51,769 bases of DNA from an uncultured Porphyromonadaceae bacterium (GCA_937901905.1 CALDIF010000036.1:1-51769); one strand, 5' to 3'. Counted from the first letter of the stretch, positions 25,488-34,369 are shown. Program-made: numbers and translations. The notes: generated from the sequence alone by a model not told the origin.

Positions 25488-25572
25488 CAATTATGGATTT
25501 TTTTCGCCAATTGCTGCGAGCCGATGTGTTTCAATTGTCAGGGTGTTGTTGCCGGGGGATATGACGCAACAC

Positions 25573-25599
25573 GGCGACACTCCATTGCAGAGTGTCGCC
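25573..25599 (-). terminator. Terminator hairpin after rpsA
   Basis: A perfect 10-bp stem GGCGACACTC/GAGTGTCGCC (25573-25582/25590-25599) lies 38 bases after the rpsA stop, upstream of the frdCAB promoter. There is no strong T-run. The rest of 25465-25636 holds nothing else that I recognise. Confidence 0.65.
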
Positions 25600-25636
25600 G
25601 CCGTGTGTAAAAAGATTATTCGCTCAACGGTGAGAA

Positions 25637-27418
25637 TTACTCGCCCTTCTCGAGACGCTCCTTGAGGGCTGCCAACTCGGTGATGTCGCCCAACGTGGTG
25701 CGCTCAATAGGAGTGGTTGCAGCGGGTTGCTCGGCTTCAGCCTTGCGACCTTGACGCTTTGCCTTGCGCTGCTCGCCTTTAGCCTCATCTTCGAAGATGC
25801 GGCTATGGCTCAAAATGATGCGCTTTGCCTCCTTGTTGAATTCGATTACCTTGAACTCGAGTTTCTCGTCCTTTTGTGCTTGAGTTCCGTCTTGCTTTAC
25901 AAGGTGCTTGGGGGTTGCGAAGCCCTCGACACCGTAAGGCAACAGGTTGATAACCGCGCCCTTCTCGAGCAACTCGGTAATCACGCCCTCATGAACGCTA
26001 CCGACGGTGAAGATAGTCTCAAACACGTCCCACGGATTTTGCTCAAGTTGCTTGTGACCGAGGCTCAAGCGACGGTTCTCCTTGTCAATCTCAAGCACGA
26101 CAACGTCGATGTCGGCTCCGTTGTGGGTGAACTCGCTGGGGTGCTTAACCTTCTTGGTCCACGACAAGTCGCTGATGTGGATCAAGCCGTCAACGCCCTC
26201 TTCCAACTCAACGAATACGCCGAAGTTGGTGAAGTTGCGTACACGTGCGGTGTGCTTGCTGCCAACGGGGTACTTTTGCTCAATGTCTGCCCAAGGATCG
26301 TCCTTGAGTTGCTTCACGCCCAACGACATCTTGCGGTCGCCACGGTCGAGAGCAAGAATTTGAGCCTCAACCTCGTCGCCAACCTTCATGAAGTCTTGTG
26401 CCGAGCGCAGGTGCTGCGACCACGACATTTCGCTCACGTGGATCAAGCCCTCAACACCGGGTGCCACCTCAACGAATGCACCGTAGTCGTACATCACGAC
26501 AACGCGACCCTTGACACGGTCACCAACCTTGAGGTTGGGATCGAGGTTGTCCCAAGGATGCGGTTGCAGTTGCTTCAAACCCAAGGCGATGCGCTTCTTC
26601 TCATCGTCAAAGTCGAGAATAACGACGTTGAGTTTCTGATCGGGTTCCACGATGTCGGCGGGGTTGTTCACGCGACCCCATGACAAATCGGTGATGTGGA
26701 TCAAACCGTCAACACCACCCAAGTCGATGAACACACCGTAACTGGTGATGTTCTTCACGGTGCCCTCGAGTACCTGACCCTTCTCGAGTTTGCTGATGAT
26801 CTCGCGCTTTTGTTGCTCGAGTTCAGCCTCGATCAAAGCCTTGTGGCTGACAACCACGTTGCGGAACTCTTGGTTAATCTTAACCACCTTGAACTCCATC
26901 GTCTTGCCGACAAACACATCGTAGTCGCGAATCGGCTTCACGTCGATTTGCGAGCCGGGCAAGAATGCTTCGATGCCGAACACGTCGACAATCATGCCAC
27001 CCTTGGTGCGGCACTTGATGAAGCCCTTAATGATTTCGTCTTTCTCAAGCGCTTCGTTAACGCGATCCCAACTCTTGACCAAGCGCGCCTTGCGGTGCGA
27101 CAGGATCAACTGACCCTTCTTGTCTTCCTGACTCTCGATGAACACCTCGACAGTGTCACCAACCTTCAGGTCGGGGTTGTAACGGAACTCGTTAAGCGGA
27201 ATGATGCCGTCCGACTTAGCACCGATGTTAACCACGACCTCGCGCTTGTTAATCGAGATCACGGTACCTTCGGTCACTTCCTTGTCACGGAATGAGCCAA
27301 GGCTCGCGTCGTAGGTTTTTTCCAGTTCTTCTTTCGACTTCGCACTCTCGGTCTCGCCACTCTCGTAGGCGTCCCAGTCAAAGTCGGCGATTGGAGAATT
27401 AAATAATTCTTCTGCCAT
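25637..27418 (-). CDS. rpsA: 30S ribosomal protein S1
   Basis: S1 binds mRNA on the small subunit. The 593-residue protein contains six S1 (OB-fold) repeats, at about 48-118, 135-200, 215-285, 300-372, 387-457 and 473-540. The clearest are VLEGTVKNITSYGVFIDLGG and VKGRVVVMYDYGAFVEVAPG, each ending in GLIH-I/V-S/T-D/E. Repeats 1, 2 and 6 are more diverged, as usual. The C-terminal 50 residues are charged and low-complexity (KAKRQGRKAEAEQPAATTP). Monocistronic, with its own promoter at 27491-27522. Confidence 0.95.
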   Translation of the reverse strand: MAEELFNSPIADFDWDAYESGETESAKSKEELEKTYDASLGSFRDKEVTEGTVISINKREVVVNIGAKSDGIIPLNEFRYNPDLKVGDTVEVFIESQEDKKGQLILSHRKARLVKSWDRVNEALEKDEIIKGFIKCRTKGGMIVDVFGIEAFLPGSQIDVKPIRDYDVFVGKTMEFKVVKINQEFRNVVVSHKALIEAELEQQKREIISKLEKGQVLEGTVKNITSYGVFIDLGGVDGLIHITDLSWGRVNNPADIVEPDQKLNVVILDFDDEKKRIALGLKQLQPHPWDNLDPNLKVGDRVKGRVVVMYDYGAFVEVAPGVEGLIHVSEMSWSQHLRSAQDFMKVGDEVEAQILALDRGDRKMSLGVKQLKDDPWADIEQKYPVGSKHTARVRNFTNFGVFVELEEGVDGLIHISDLSWTKKVKHPSEFTHNGADIDVVVLEIDKENRRLSLGHKQLEQNPWDVFETIFTVGSVHEGVITELLEKGAVINLLPYGVEGFATPKHLVKQDGTQAQKDEKLEFKVIEFNKEAKRIILSHSRIFEDEAKGEQRKAKRQGRKAEAEQPAATTPIERTTLGDITELAALKERLEKGE

Positions 27419-27490
27419 TTTTAGTTAAAAGTTAATAAATGAGTTAATTAAAAATGCGAGAGACGGACTCCCTCCCATCAAACGCGACTG

Positions 27491-27522
27491 CAAAGGTAAG
27501 ACTTTTTCCCTGTCTGCACAAG
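27491..27522 (-). promoter_or_regulatory. Promoter of rpsA
   Basis: Minus strand CTTG (27519-27522), 20 bases, then TACCTTTG (27491-27498), about 73 bases before the ATG. Confidence 0.7.
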
Positions 27523-27532
27523 TTTTTGTACA

Positions 27533-27559
27533 AAGTTTTTGAGAACCGGGCAAAAACTT
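27533..27559 (-). terminator. Hairpin after the phosphoesterase gene
   Basis: A 9-bp perfect stem AAGTTTTTG/CAAAAACTT (27533-27541/27551-27559) sits 14 bases after the stop of the gene at 27573-29426, just upstream of the rpsA promoter. Plausible terminator; AU-rich and therefore weak. Confidence 0.45.
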
Positions 27560-27572
27560 CATAATCTCGAAC

Positions 27573-29426
27573 TTATAGCCCCGTCGGTACAGGGCGTAGC
27601 ATGAAGTTGAGTATCATGTTTACATCAGCCACGTTGATAACCCCGTCATCGTTGATGTCGCACAACGGCAACGGCGGTCGTTGTGCTTGAGGATTGATAA
27701 TCGTGTTGAGTAGCACATTCACGTCACCGACGTTCACGTTACCGTCACGATTGACGTCCCCCGGGGCTAACGGGGGCTGCAGCGCGTCCATGTTGACGCT
27801 GTAATCCAACGGGCGATTGATGCACTTGATGTAGGTGTTGCCCTCACCGTCGGTGACACGCACAGTGATTGGTGCGGTGGCTGTGCTTGCCTCGGCAACG
27901 AAGGTGTGGTTATTACGGCTCGTGGCAAACATCTCGGTGTAATATCCCACATCGGCAAACCGCGGAACCTCGTAGCATAACGTGTGCAGCGGGTCCTCGA
28001 CTGTCTCGCGCGTCCACCACAATCGCGTGTCGCCCTCGTAAATGTTAACGCGCCACGTGCGGCTATCGTAGCCGAACACATTTACCATCACTCGATTGTC
28101 CGCTTGATTGCTGTAATCCATGCGATCCGGGTAACGCTCCATGATGGCCCGCATCGTGGCATTGTTGCGATAGAACTCCCTCACGGTGTTCATGTCGTAA
28201 ATTCTGAATTGGGCATCGTCAACGTCGCGTTCAATGCTGTGATACCGCCAATGCATCTCATCGCCGTTAACAGTGAGTAACTCGTAGCCGGCAGGAGAAC
28301 CGTCGATGCACACATCGTGTCCCGTATACCGCCCCGTCCACCACCACGATGCGCACACGGCAGCGATATTGTGCTCGGTGATATTGGGGTAGTCGCCGGG
28401 GTGCATCACGGCATTGATGTGGGTGTGACCGCTCACGATGTGAACTTGCTTAAAGCGTGACAGCATATTACACAAGCGCGAGGCATCGCTCAGTCGTGCT
28501 CTCACCGATAGTCTCTCATCAAGTCGCCAAACCGGAATGTGGACGCTCACCACAATGGGACGTCCCGTGTCAATGGCGGATAAATCATTCTCTAACCATT
28601 GATATTGTCGCTCGGTCAGGCAAGCGACAAAATTGCGACTGCCCGCGACATCACTCGTGTATTGTTCGCCCTCAAGAGCCTCGTTGAGATAGAAAATGTC
28701 GTCAAGTACGACGTAGTGCACTTGCCCGATATTGTAAGAATAGTATGTCGGGCACACGATGTCACGCCACGGGGCGGCTGCGTCATCGTCGGTGGTCGCA
28801 CCTGCCGGAACACTCGGGTCGTTGTCGTGGTTGCCTATCACCGCCCAAAGCGTGCACGGATAGTGGCATTGAGCCATGAAGTCCATGAAGTCGTGCAAGT
28901 CAAACTCGTTGCTGCGCCAAAAGTTATCCCATGTCAAGTCGCCCAATATGGTGCTGTGAACAGTCTCGTAACTCTCGTGCAGTGAGCGCACCTCACGTTT
29001 GAGGCGGGGAACGAAGCCGTAGGTAAAACGGTTAAGGTCGTTGTTGCGCCGGGCGAGGTGGGTGTCGGCGGCGATAATCATTGCATGCCTCGTGCCGTCG
29101 TCGGTGGCACGGTGTAGCACGAAGTCGTGTTGCTCGTCATCATCGTTCCGGCTCAATGCTGCCCAAAATCGGGGGTTAAAACCATCGGTCACATCGGGCT
29201 CGTAACCCGATGGCAGACTGTAGAAAACGCAACCTGTCGACTTGTCACCGATGATAGAGTAATCACCGTGCTCATCGCTATACACTACATCGTGACCATC
29301 GCTCACAGCGACCCCCGCCACTCCGATGCCATCGCACGTTATCCTACCGGTGAGTGTGGCAGCACGGCAACTCAATGATGTCATGATGAAACCGAACGTT
29401 ATCAGTGTCTTGATTGTTATGTCCAT
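27573..29426 (-). CDS. Secreted calcineurin-like phosphoesterase with dockerin pair
   Basis: I place the start at 29426 (MDITIKTLITF), giving 617 residues with a signal peptide; the longer frame to 29522 crosses the promoter region. Order of parts: a carboxypeptidase-regulatory-like beta domain (about 24-105, TLTGRITCDGIGVAGVAVSDG); a metallophosphoesterase domain (about 112-400) with metal ligands in ADTHL (Asp121, His123), GDLTWD (Asp163), GNHDND (Asn199, His200), VSVHIPVW and SGHTHIN; a calcineurin C-terminal-like domain to about 550; and two dockerin-type calcium motifs (DVNRDGNVNVGDVN and DINDDGVINVADVN). The substrate is unknown. The dockerin pair suggests attachment to a partner, but no cohesin is recognisable in the window. 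Confidence 0.85.
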   Translation of the reverse strand: MDITIKTLITFGFIMTSLSCRAATLTGRITCDGIGVAGVAVSDGHDVVYSDEHGDYSIIGDKSTGCVFYSLPSGYEPDVTDGFNPRFWAALSRNDDDEQHDFVLHRATDDGTRHAMIIAADTHLARRNNDLNRFTYGFVPRLKREVRSLHESYETVHSTILGDLTWDNFWRSNEFDLHDFMDFMAQCHYPCTLWAVIGNHDNDPSVPAGATTDDDAAAPWRDIVCPTYYSYNIGQVHYVVLDDIFYLNEALEGEQYTSDVAGSRNFVACLTERQYQWLENDLSAIDTGRPIVVSVHIPVWRLDERLSVRARLSDASRLCNMLSRFKQVHIVSGHTHINAVMHPGDYPNITEHNIAAVCASWWWTGRYTGHDVCIDGSPAGYELLTVNGDEMHWRYHSIERDVDDAQFRIYDMNTVREFYRNNATMRAIMERYPDRMDYSNQADNRVMVNVFGYDSRTWRVNIYEGDTRLWWTRETVEDPLHTLCYEVPRFADVGYYTEMFATSRNNHTFVAEASTATAPITVRVTDGEGNTYIKCINRPLDYSVNMDALQPPLAPGDVNRDGNVNVGDVNVLLNTIINPQAQRPPLPLCDINDDGVINVADVNMILNFMLRPVPTGL

Positions 29427-29473
29427 GGTGTAGTTGAGTTTATTGAGAGTTGAGGATTTTGGCAACGTGGTCG

Positions 29474-29481
29474 CAAATATA
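29474..29481 (-). promoter_or_regulatory. Possible -7 element of the phosphoesterase gene
   Basis: The minus strand reads TATATTTG about 48 bases before the start at 29426. No -33 TTTG at normal spacing. It lies back to back with the rho promoter. Confidence 0.4.
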
Positions 29482-29497
29482 CAAAAAAATGTAAAAA

Positions 29498-29529
29498 TTT
29501 GGTCGGTTGAGATATTTTGCATACCTTTG
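29498..29529 (+). promoter_or_regulatory. Promoter of rho
   Basis: TTTG (29498-29501), 20 bases, then TACCTTTG (29522-29529). The predicted leader to the rho ATG at 29701 is about 165 nt and has pyrimidine-rich patches (for example CCCGTCCTTACCTTTTCC near 29581), which could bind Rho itself. Confidence 0.8.
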
Positions 29530-29700
29530 CAGCGGATTAACGGGATTATTATTAATAGTCAGTACTCAAGATATTCGGTTCCCGTCCTTACCTTTTCCAT
29601 TTGAATAATTCTATTGTTGGTTGCCCGCTACAGCGTGTCACATTCCTATACGTGAAGTGCCATTGTTGTGTGTCGAGGCTACTCTCCCTTTAATTTATAT

Positions 29701-31722
29701 ATGTATAATTACAGCGAACTAAAATTGATGGGCGAAGAGCAGTTGCGCTCTGTTGCCCGTTCACTTGGTGTGAAAAAAGCGGATTCAACTCCGATTGAAG
29801 AACTCATTTACAACGTGCTCGACCAGCAAGCGATAGCTGATGCGGCTGCCGCACCCGAGCAAGAACCTCGTCGACGCGGTCGTCGCAAGAAAGACTCCAA
29901 GCCGGCTGACAAACCCATTGAGGACAAGCCGACCGCAACTGTCGAGCAACAAGAAGCTGACAAGAACAAGCGAGGGCGCAAGAAAAAGAGCAGCGAGCCT
30001 GAACCGATTGAAAATCAAGCTGTAGCGCCTGCTGCCGAAGTCCAAGTCGAGCAACCCAAGCGTCGCGGTCGTCGCAAGAAGTCGGAACAGCAACCTACAG
30101 CACCGGCTGTCGACGCTCAACCTGTTGAAGAAACTGTTCAGCAACCGACAGAACAGGTCGAACAGCCCAAGCGACGCGGCCGTCGCAAGAAAGTTGAGAT
30201 TGAGGCTCAAGCCGGTGCTCAACCTCAACCCGAACAGCCACAAGATGTCACAACGGTAACCGACGAACCTACACTCGCCGAACGACCGGCTGAACAACAA
30301 CCTGTTGCCGAACGCGCTCCTCGCCCCGCAATGGGCTTGGGTGAGTTTTTCAATACCCAATCGGCAGTCACGTTCAAACCTCGTTCACAGCGTGAACGCG
30401 AGGAAGCGGCTCGTCGCGCCGAGGAAGATGCCCGTCGTGCCGCCGAACAAGCCGCCAAGGCACCTATTGCGCTCGTTGAACCCAAGGCTCAGGGGCAACT
30501 GCCTCAACAACAGCAACTTGCCAAGCGCAATAAGCGCATGAACAAGCGTCAGCAACAAATGCAACAAGCGGCTCAACTGCCTTATGGCGGGCTGCCCTAC
30601 GACTTCGCCGGTATCCTCGATGCAGTGGGCGTTCTTGACATTACCGGCGACGGCTACGGCTTCTTGCGTTCGAGCGACTACAACTATCTCGCTTCGCCCG
30701 ATGACATCTACGTCACCCAACAACAAATCAAGATTTACGGTCTCAAGACCGGTGATGTGGTGGAGTGTACCATTCGTCCGCCGTTGGAGGGCGAGAAGTA
30801 TTTCCCCATGTGTGACGTGTTGCTCATCAACGGTCGCACCCCCGAGTTCGTTCGTGATCGTGTGCCTTTTGAACACCTCGTGCCCCTTTTCCCCGACGAA
30901 AAATTTGACCTCGTCAGCAAACTGCATCCCACCTTGTCTCAACGCGTTATCGACATGTTTGCTCCCATCGGTAAGGGACAGCGCGGACTCATCGTTGCTC
31001 AACCCAAGACGGGAAAGACAATGTTGCTCAAGGACATCGCTAATGCCATCAGCGAAAATCACCCCGAGACCTACATGATAATTCTGCTTATCGATGAGCG
31101 CCCCGAGGAGGTTACCGACATGCAACGCAGTGTCAATGCCGAGGTGATTGCATCAACTTTTGATGAGCCTGCCGACCGCCATGTCAAGATAGCCGACCTC
31201 GTGTTAAGTAAGGCGAAACGCATGGTGGAGTGCGGACACGATGTGGTGATTTTGTTGGACTCCATCACCCGTTTGGCTCGTGCTTACAATACCATCGCTC
31301 CCGCAAGCGGCAAGGTGCTCACCGGTGGTGTCGATGCCAATGCACTGCAGCGCCCCAAGCGTTTCTTCGGTGCCGCGCGCAATATCGAGAACGGAGGGTC
31401 GCTCACCATCATCGCGACTGCCCTTATCGATACCGGCAGCAAGATGGACGAGGTGATTTTCGAGGAATTCAAGGGCACCGGCAACATGGAGTTGCAACTC
31501 GATCGCAAGTTGAGTAACAAGCGCATCTTCCCGGCTGTAGACGTGATGGCGAGCAGCACGCGCCGTGACGACTTGTTGTTACCGCAAGACACGCTCAATC
31601 GCATGTGGATCACGCGTCGCTTCTTGAGCGACCGTACGTCGGTCGAAGCGATGGAGTTCATCAAAGAACGTCTTGAACGCACTCGTACCAACGAGGAATT
31701 TTTGCAAAATTTGCAAAGTTGA
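29701..31722 (+). CDS. rho: Transcription termination factor Rho with disordered insert
   Basis: Rho is the hexameric RNA helicase that ends transcription. I use the ATG at 29701 (MYNYSELKLMGEEQL), giving 673 residues against about 420 in E. coli. Residues 1-45 are the N-terminal helical domain. Residues about 47-290 form a low-complexity insert rich in Gln, Pro, Glu, Ala, Arg and Lys, with four basic motifs (RRGRRKK at about 58, 121 and 158; KRGRKKK at 90). Then comes the cold-shock RNA-binding domain (GILDAVGVLDITGDGYGFLR) and the ATPase core with Walker A AQPKTGKT and VVILLDSITRLARAYN. The insert matches what is known for Bacteroides Rho, where a disordered region drives phase separation. 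ruvX follows after 3 bases. Confidence 0.95.
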   Translation: MYNYSELKLMGEEQLRSVARSLGVKKADSTPIEELIYNVLDQQAIADAAAAPEQEPRRRGRRKKDSKPADKPIEDKPTATVEQQEADKNKRGRKKKSSEPEPIENQAVAPAAEVQVEQPKRRGRRKKSEQQPTAPAVDAQPVEETVQQPTEQVEQPKRRGRRKKVEIEAQAGAQPQPEQPQDVTTVTDEPTLAERPAEQQPVAERAPRPAMGLGEFFNTQSAVTFKPRSQREREEAARRAEEDARRAAEQAAKAPIALVEPKAQGQLPQQQQLAKRNKRMNKRQQQMQQAAQLPYGGLPYDFAGILDAVGVLDITGDGYGFLRSSDYNYLASPDDIYVTQQQIKIYGLKTGDVVECTIRPPLEGEKYFPMCDVLLINGRTPEFVRDRVPFEHLVPLFPDEKFDLVSKLHPTLSQRVIDMFAPIGKGQRGLIVAQPKTGKTMLLKDIANAISENHPETYMIILLIDERPEEVTDMQRSVNAEVIASTFDEPADRHVKIADLVLSKAKRMVECGHDVVILLDSITRLARAYNTIAPASGKVLTGGVDANALQRPKRFFGAARNIENGGSLTIIATALIDTGSKMDEVIFEEFKGTGNMELQLDRKLSNKRIFPAVDVMASSTRRDDLLLPQDTLNRMWITRRFLSDRTSVEAMEFIKERLERTRTNEEFLQNLQS

Positions 31723-31725
31723 AAT

Positions 31726-32160
31726 ATGCGCGTTATCGGAATTGACTATGGTCGCAAGAGGAGCGGACTCGCGGTGACCGACCCCCTACAAATAGTCGCA
31801 GGACCGCTCGCTACGGTGCCTACTGCATCTTTGCTTGATTATATCAGGCAGTATGTCGCAGCAGAGCAAGTTGAGGCTATCGTGATAGGGGAGCCGCGAC
31901 GTCTCAACGGCGAGCCGAGCGAGAGCGCGAGATACATTTCCCCGTTTGTCGAGCGTTTGCGTCGTGAGTTGCCTCCCGAGATAAAGATTGTGGAATATGA
32001 TGAGCGTTTCACCAGTACGTTGGCTCATCGCGCCATGATACAGGGGGGCATGAAAAAGAGCGACCGTCGCGATAAAGCCCAAGTGGATCGCATCGCGGCA
32101 ACAATCATACTCAACGACTACTTGCAATCACGTCAATTCACCGACGATACTAACCGCTAA
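31726..32160 (+). CDS. ruvX: RuvX/YqgF Holliday junction resolvase-like nuclease
   Basis: A YqgF-family RNase H-like nuclease, linked in other bacteria to 16S rRNA 5'-end processing and Holliday junction cleavage. The 144-residue protein has MRVIGIDYGRKRSGLAVTD (catalytic Asp7), VEAIVIGEPRRLNGEPSESA and YDERFTSTLAHRAMI, then DRRDKAQVDRIAATIIL with the final acidic residue. It starts 3 bases after the rho stop, so the two are cotranscribed. Confidence 0.92.
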   Translation: MRVIGIDYGRKRSGLAVTDPLQIVAGPLATVPTASLLDYIRQYVAAEQVEAIVIGEPRRLNGEPSESARYISPFVERLRRELPPEIKIVEYDERFTSTLAHRAMIQGGMKKSDRRDKAQVDRIAATIILNDYLQSRQFTDDTNR

Positions 32161-32211
32161 ATCACGCTGCGCTGTGTTTTGACAGTGTCGGCATGTCAAC
32201 CGTGGTTTCTA

Positions 32212-32219
32212 TAAATTTG
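32212..32219 (+). promoter_or_regulatory. Possible -7 element before def
   Basis: TAAATTTG lies 23 bases before the def ATG. The upstream half is not convincing (TTTG is 30 bases away), so def may also be read from the rho promoter. Confidence 0.4.
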
Positions 32220-32241
32220 TTAAGCGTTAAATTCTCTTAAA

Positions 32242-32823
32242 ATGATATTACCCATTTACCTATACGGTCACCCTGTCTTGACGACCGAAGCACGTGAGGT
32301 CGCGCCCGACGAGCCGGGATTGGGACAGTTGATACAAAACATGAAGGACACGATGTATGCCAGTGACGGCATCGGCATCGCCGCTCCGCAGGTGGGTCAC
32401 AGTTTACAACTCGTTTACATTGACGTTGATGCCCTCAAGGGGGATCTCCCCGACCTAGCAGGTGTTAACATGGTGTTGATTAACCCGGTTATTACAATTG
32501 ACGAGACCTCTCCGGTGATGACCCGTGAGGAGGGCTGCTTGAGCGTTCCCGGCATTCATGAGAAAGTCGAGCGTCATGAACACATTCATGTGCACTATTA
32601 CGACGAAAATTGGCAGGAACATGACGTAGATGTAGAGGGCTACCTGGCTCGTGTCATTCAGCATGAGTGCGACCACTTGCACAAGACGTTATTTGTCGAC
32701 CGTGTGGCAGGTTACCGCAAGATGATGATACGCCCCCGTTTGAACAATATTGCTCGTGGTAAGGTTGATGCCGACTACCAAGTGCGTGTTGCTCCCGCCG
32801 GTGCGTCACGTCGTCGCAAGTGA
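32242..32823 (+). CDS. def: Peptide deformylase
   Basis: Removes the formyl group from the N-terminal methionine of new proteins. The 193-residue enzyme has all three motifs: GIAAPQVG (45-52), EGCLS (97-101, metal-binding Cys99) and HECDH (141-145, metal ligands and catalytic Glu). C-terminal residues after 170 are basic (ending ASRRRK). It lies 81 bases after ruvX. Confidence 0.95.
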   Translation: MILPIYLYGHPVLTTEAREVAPDEPGLGQLIQNMKDTMYASDGIGIAAPQVGHSLQLVYIDVDALKGDLPDLAGVNMVLINPVITIDETSPVMTREEGCLSVPGIHEKVERHEHIHVHYYDENWQEHDVDVEGYLARVIQHECDHLHKTLFVDRVAGYRKMMIRPRLNNIARGKVDADYQVRVAPAGASRRRK

Positions 32824-32850
32824 TGAGTATTCACCCTCTGAAACAATGTA

Positions 32851-32870
32851 GGGATGTCTCACGACATCCC
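32851..32870. terminator. Stem-loop after def
   Basis: A perfect 8-bp stem GGGATGTC/GACATCCC with loop TCAC lies 28 bases after def. It could end def transcription, or on the minus strand end a short RNA from the promoter at 32914-32945. Confidence 0.55.
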
Positions 32871-32913
32871 TTACAATTAAATCTAATACCATGAAAAACA
32901 CACACACACAATG

Positions 32914-32945
32914 CAAAGGTATGCCCTTTCTTGAATACCACCAAA
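32914..32945 (-). promoter_or_regulatory. Orphan minus-strand promoter with a (TG)6 start region
   Basis: Minus strand TTTG (32942-32945), 20 bases, TACCTTTG (32914-32921): an exact consensus match pointing left, where only the plus-strand def gene lies. The predicted start falls in a run of six CA units (32899-32910), read as (TG)6. A transcript ending at the hairpin at 32851-32870 would be about 55-60 nt; reading on would be antisense to def. Confidence 0.5.
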
Positions 32946-33005
32946 TTTATTAAGGTTTATTAATGATTTTAAACAGATTTTTAATAAATTTTCGCCCGGT
33001 ACCCA

Positions 33006-33596
33006 ATGGCTGACTACTACAAAACATTGCAAAACATCGGTACGGCGACCTATCGCGAGAAAATGAGTCGCTTCATCGCGTTTGCTGTTCCCGTGACCGA
33101 TGCCGAGACCGCTCGTGACGTGATAAAGCGTTACCGCAACGAGTATCACGATGCACGCCATGTGTGCTGGGCCTACATGTTGGGTGTGGCACGCGAGGAT
33201 TATTTGAGTAACGATAACGGTGAGCCGTCGGGAACGGCGGGAAAACCCATACTCGGACAAATCAACTCGTTCGGTCTCACCAATGTGGTCATTGTCGTGG
33301 TGCGTTACTTCGGCGGTATCAAGTTGGGTACGAGTGGCCTTACCAACGCTTATCGTGAGGCGGCGCGCATGGCGATAGAGGCTGCAACCGTTATTGAGTG
33401 TCACGAACAAGCGCGCTTGACTTTCACTTTCGCCTACCTGCAGATGAACGATGTGATGACCGTTGTCAAACGAGCGGGACTGCGCATCGTGGGGCAGACG
33501 TTCGACAACACCTGCGAGATGACCGTGGAATGTGATGTCGATAATGCCGAGTCGGTGGGGGTGCAACTCGTGGCGGCAGGAGCCTCTATACACTGA
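33006..33596 (+). CDS. yigZ: YigZ/IMPACT family protein
   Basis: A 196-residue member of the YigZ/IMPACT (UPF0029) family. The N-terminal domain (about 1-120) shows the family pattern KMSRFIAFAVPV, DARHVCWAYMLG, DNGEPSGTAGKPIL and VVVRYFGGIKLGTSGL. The C-terminal domain (about 130-196) is the DUF1949-like ferredoxin-fold part. Eukaryotic IMPACT acts in translation control; the bacterial role is not firmly known. It follows def on the same strand after 182 bases. Confidence 0.92.
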   Translation: MADYYKTLQNIGTATYREKMSRFIAFAVPVTDAETARDVIKRYRNEYHDARHVCWAYMLGVAREDYLSNDNGEPSGTAGKPILGQINSFGLTNVVIVVVRYFGGIKLGTSGLTNAYREAARMAIEAATVIECHEQARLTFTFAYLQMNDVMTVVKRAGLRIVGQTFDNTCEMTVECDVDNAESVGVQLVAAGASIH

Positions 33597-33634
33597 TACT
33601 GATAATGTCCCACCTTAAATCATAAATATACACT

Positions 33635-34252
33635 ATGAAGAAAATATTAATCGCATTGGTGACACTGATGAGTGTGGTTATGCCGTCAAGTGCCGGCGAT
33701 TTGCAAGCGCGCTTGCAGTACATTCATGACGAATATGAGGCGCGATTGACCAAGATGGCAAATCAGCCCTACGACGACGGACTGTCGATTGAGTGTATGA
33801 CCATGCAGTATAACCGCATGTATCCGGGTACCGGGCTTGCACAATTTTGCACAAAATTTTATTGGACTGACGATGAGAACGAGAACTACATGTTGCGTCC
33901 CACACTGTATTTCGTCACGTCCGATACCCGGATGTGTAGTGGCATATTTCGTTATTACAACGAATATTTGTTCGACAGTACGACAGGCGAATTGTTATTC
34001 GTGTTGTGGGTAACACAGATGGGCAATGACGAGGCTAACCGTCGCGAGTTGCGTTGTTGGTTTGACGGCGACCGAATTATAAAGCAGTTGCCCGAGAGAA
34101 TTGACGATGAGAGTGGGTTGTTGCTCAACGTTGTTGAGGTTGAAGACTCGGGGCGAGTGTCGGTGGCATCAATATTGCGTGAGTGTGCTGACCTGAAATC
34201 CCGTTTTGATGCCGAGATTCCAACCTACGCATGGACCGATGATGATGAATGA
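33635..34252 (+). CDS. Secreted protein of unknown function
   Basis: A 205-residue protein with a clear signal peptide (MKKILIALVTLMSVVMPSSAGD, cleavage near residue 20). The mature part has no domain I recognise. It contains several aromatic-rich strands (LRPTLYFVTSDTRMCSG, YYNEYLFDSTTGELLFVLWV), which suggest a beta-rich fold, and an acidic C-terminus (WTDDDE). It starts 38 bases after yigZ and may share its transcript. The location is probably periplasmic. Confidence 0.65.
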   Translation: MKKILIALVTLMSVVMPSSAGDLQARLQYIHDEYEARLTKMANQPYDDGLSIECMTMQYNRMYPGTGLAQFCTKFYWTDDENENYMLRPTLYFVTSDTRMCSGIFRYYNEYLFDSTTGELLFVLWVTQMGNDEANRRELRCWFDGDRIIKQLPERIDDESGLLLNVVEVEDSGRVSVASILRECADLKSRFDAEIPTYAWTDDDE

Positions 34253-34301
34253 AATTTAGTTGGCAAAGTTGTTTTTTATTTTCTATATCGAGAAAAAATT
34301 G

Positions 34302-34309
34302 TACCTTTG
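34302..34309 (+). promoter_or_regulatory. Promoter -7 element of the large secreted protein gene
   Basis: TACCTTTG followed by CC, about 60 bases before the ATG at 34370. The -33 half is degenerate; the region is T-rich without an exact TTTG at 20 bases. Confidence 0.6.
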
Positions 34310-34369
34310 CCAAAAACAAGTGAGAACCATTAACAATCAATTTACTAACTAACTAAAAAGCAAAATGCT

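Noticed and set aside
25727..27295. 318- and 199-codon plus-strand frames within rpsA
   Set aside because: They mirror the repetitive S1 domains; no independent evidence of coding.
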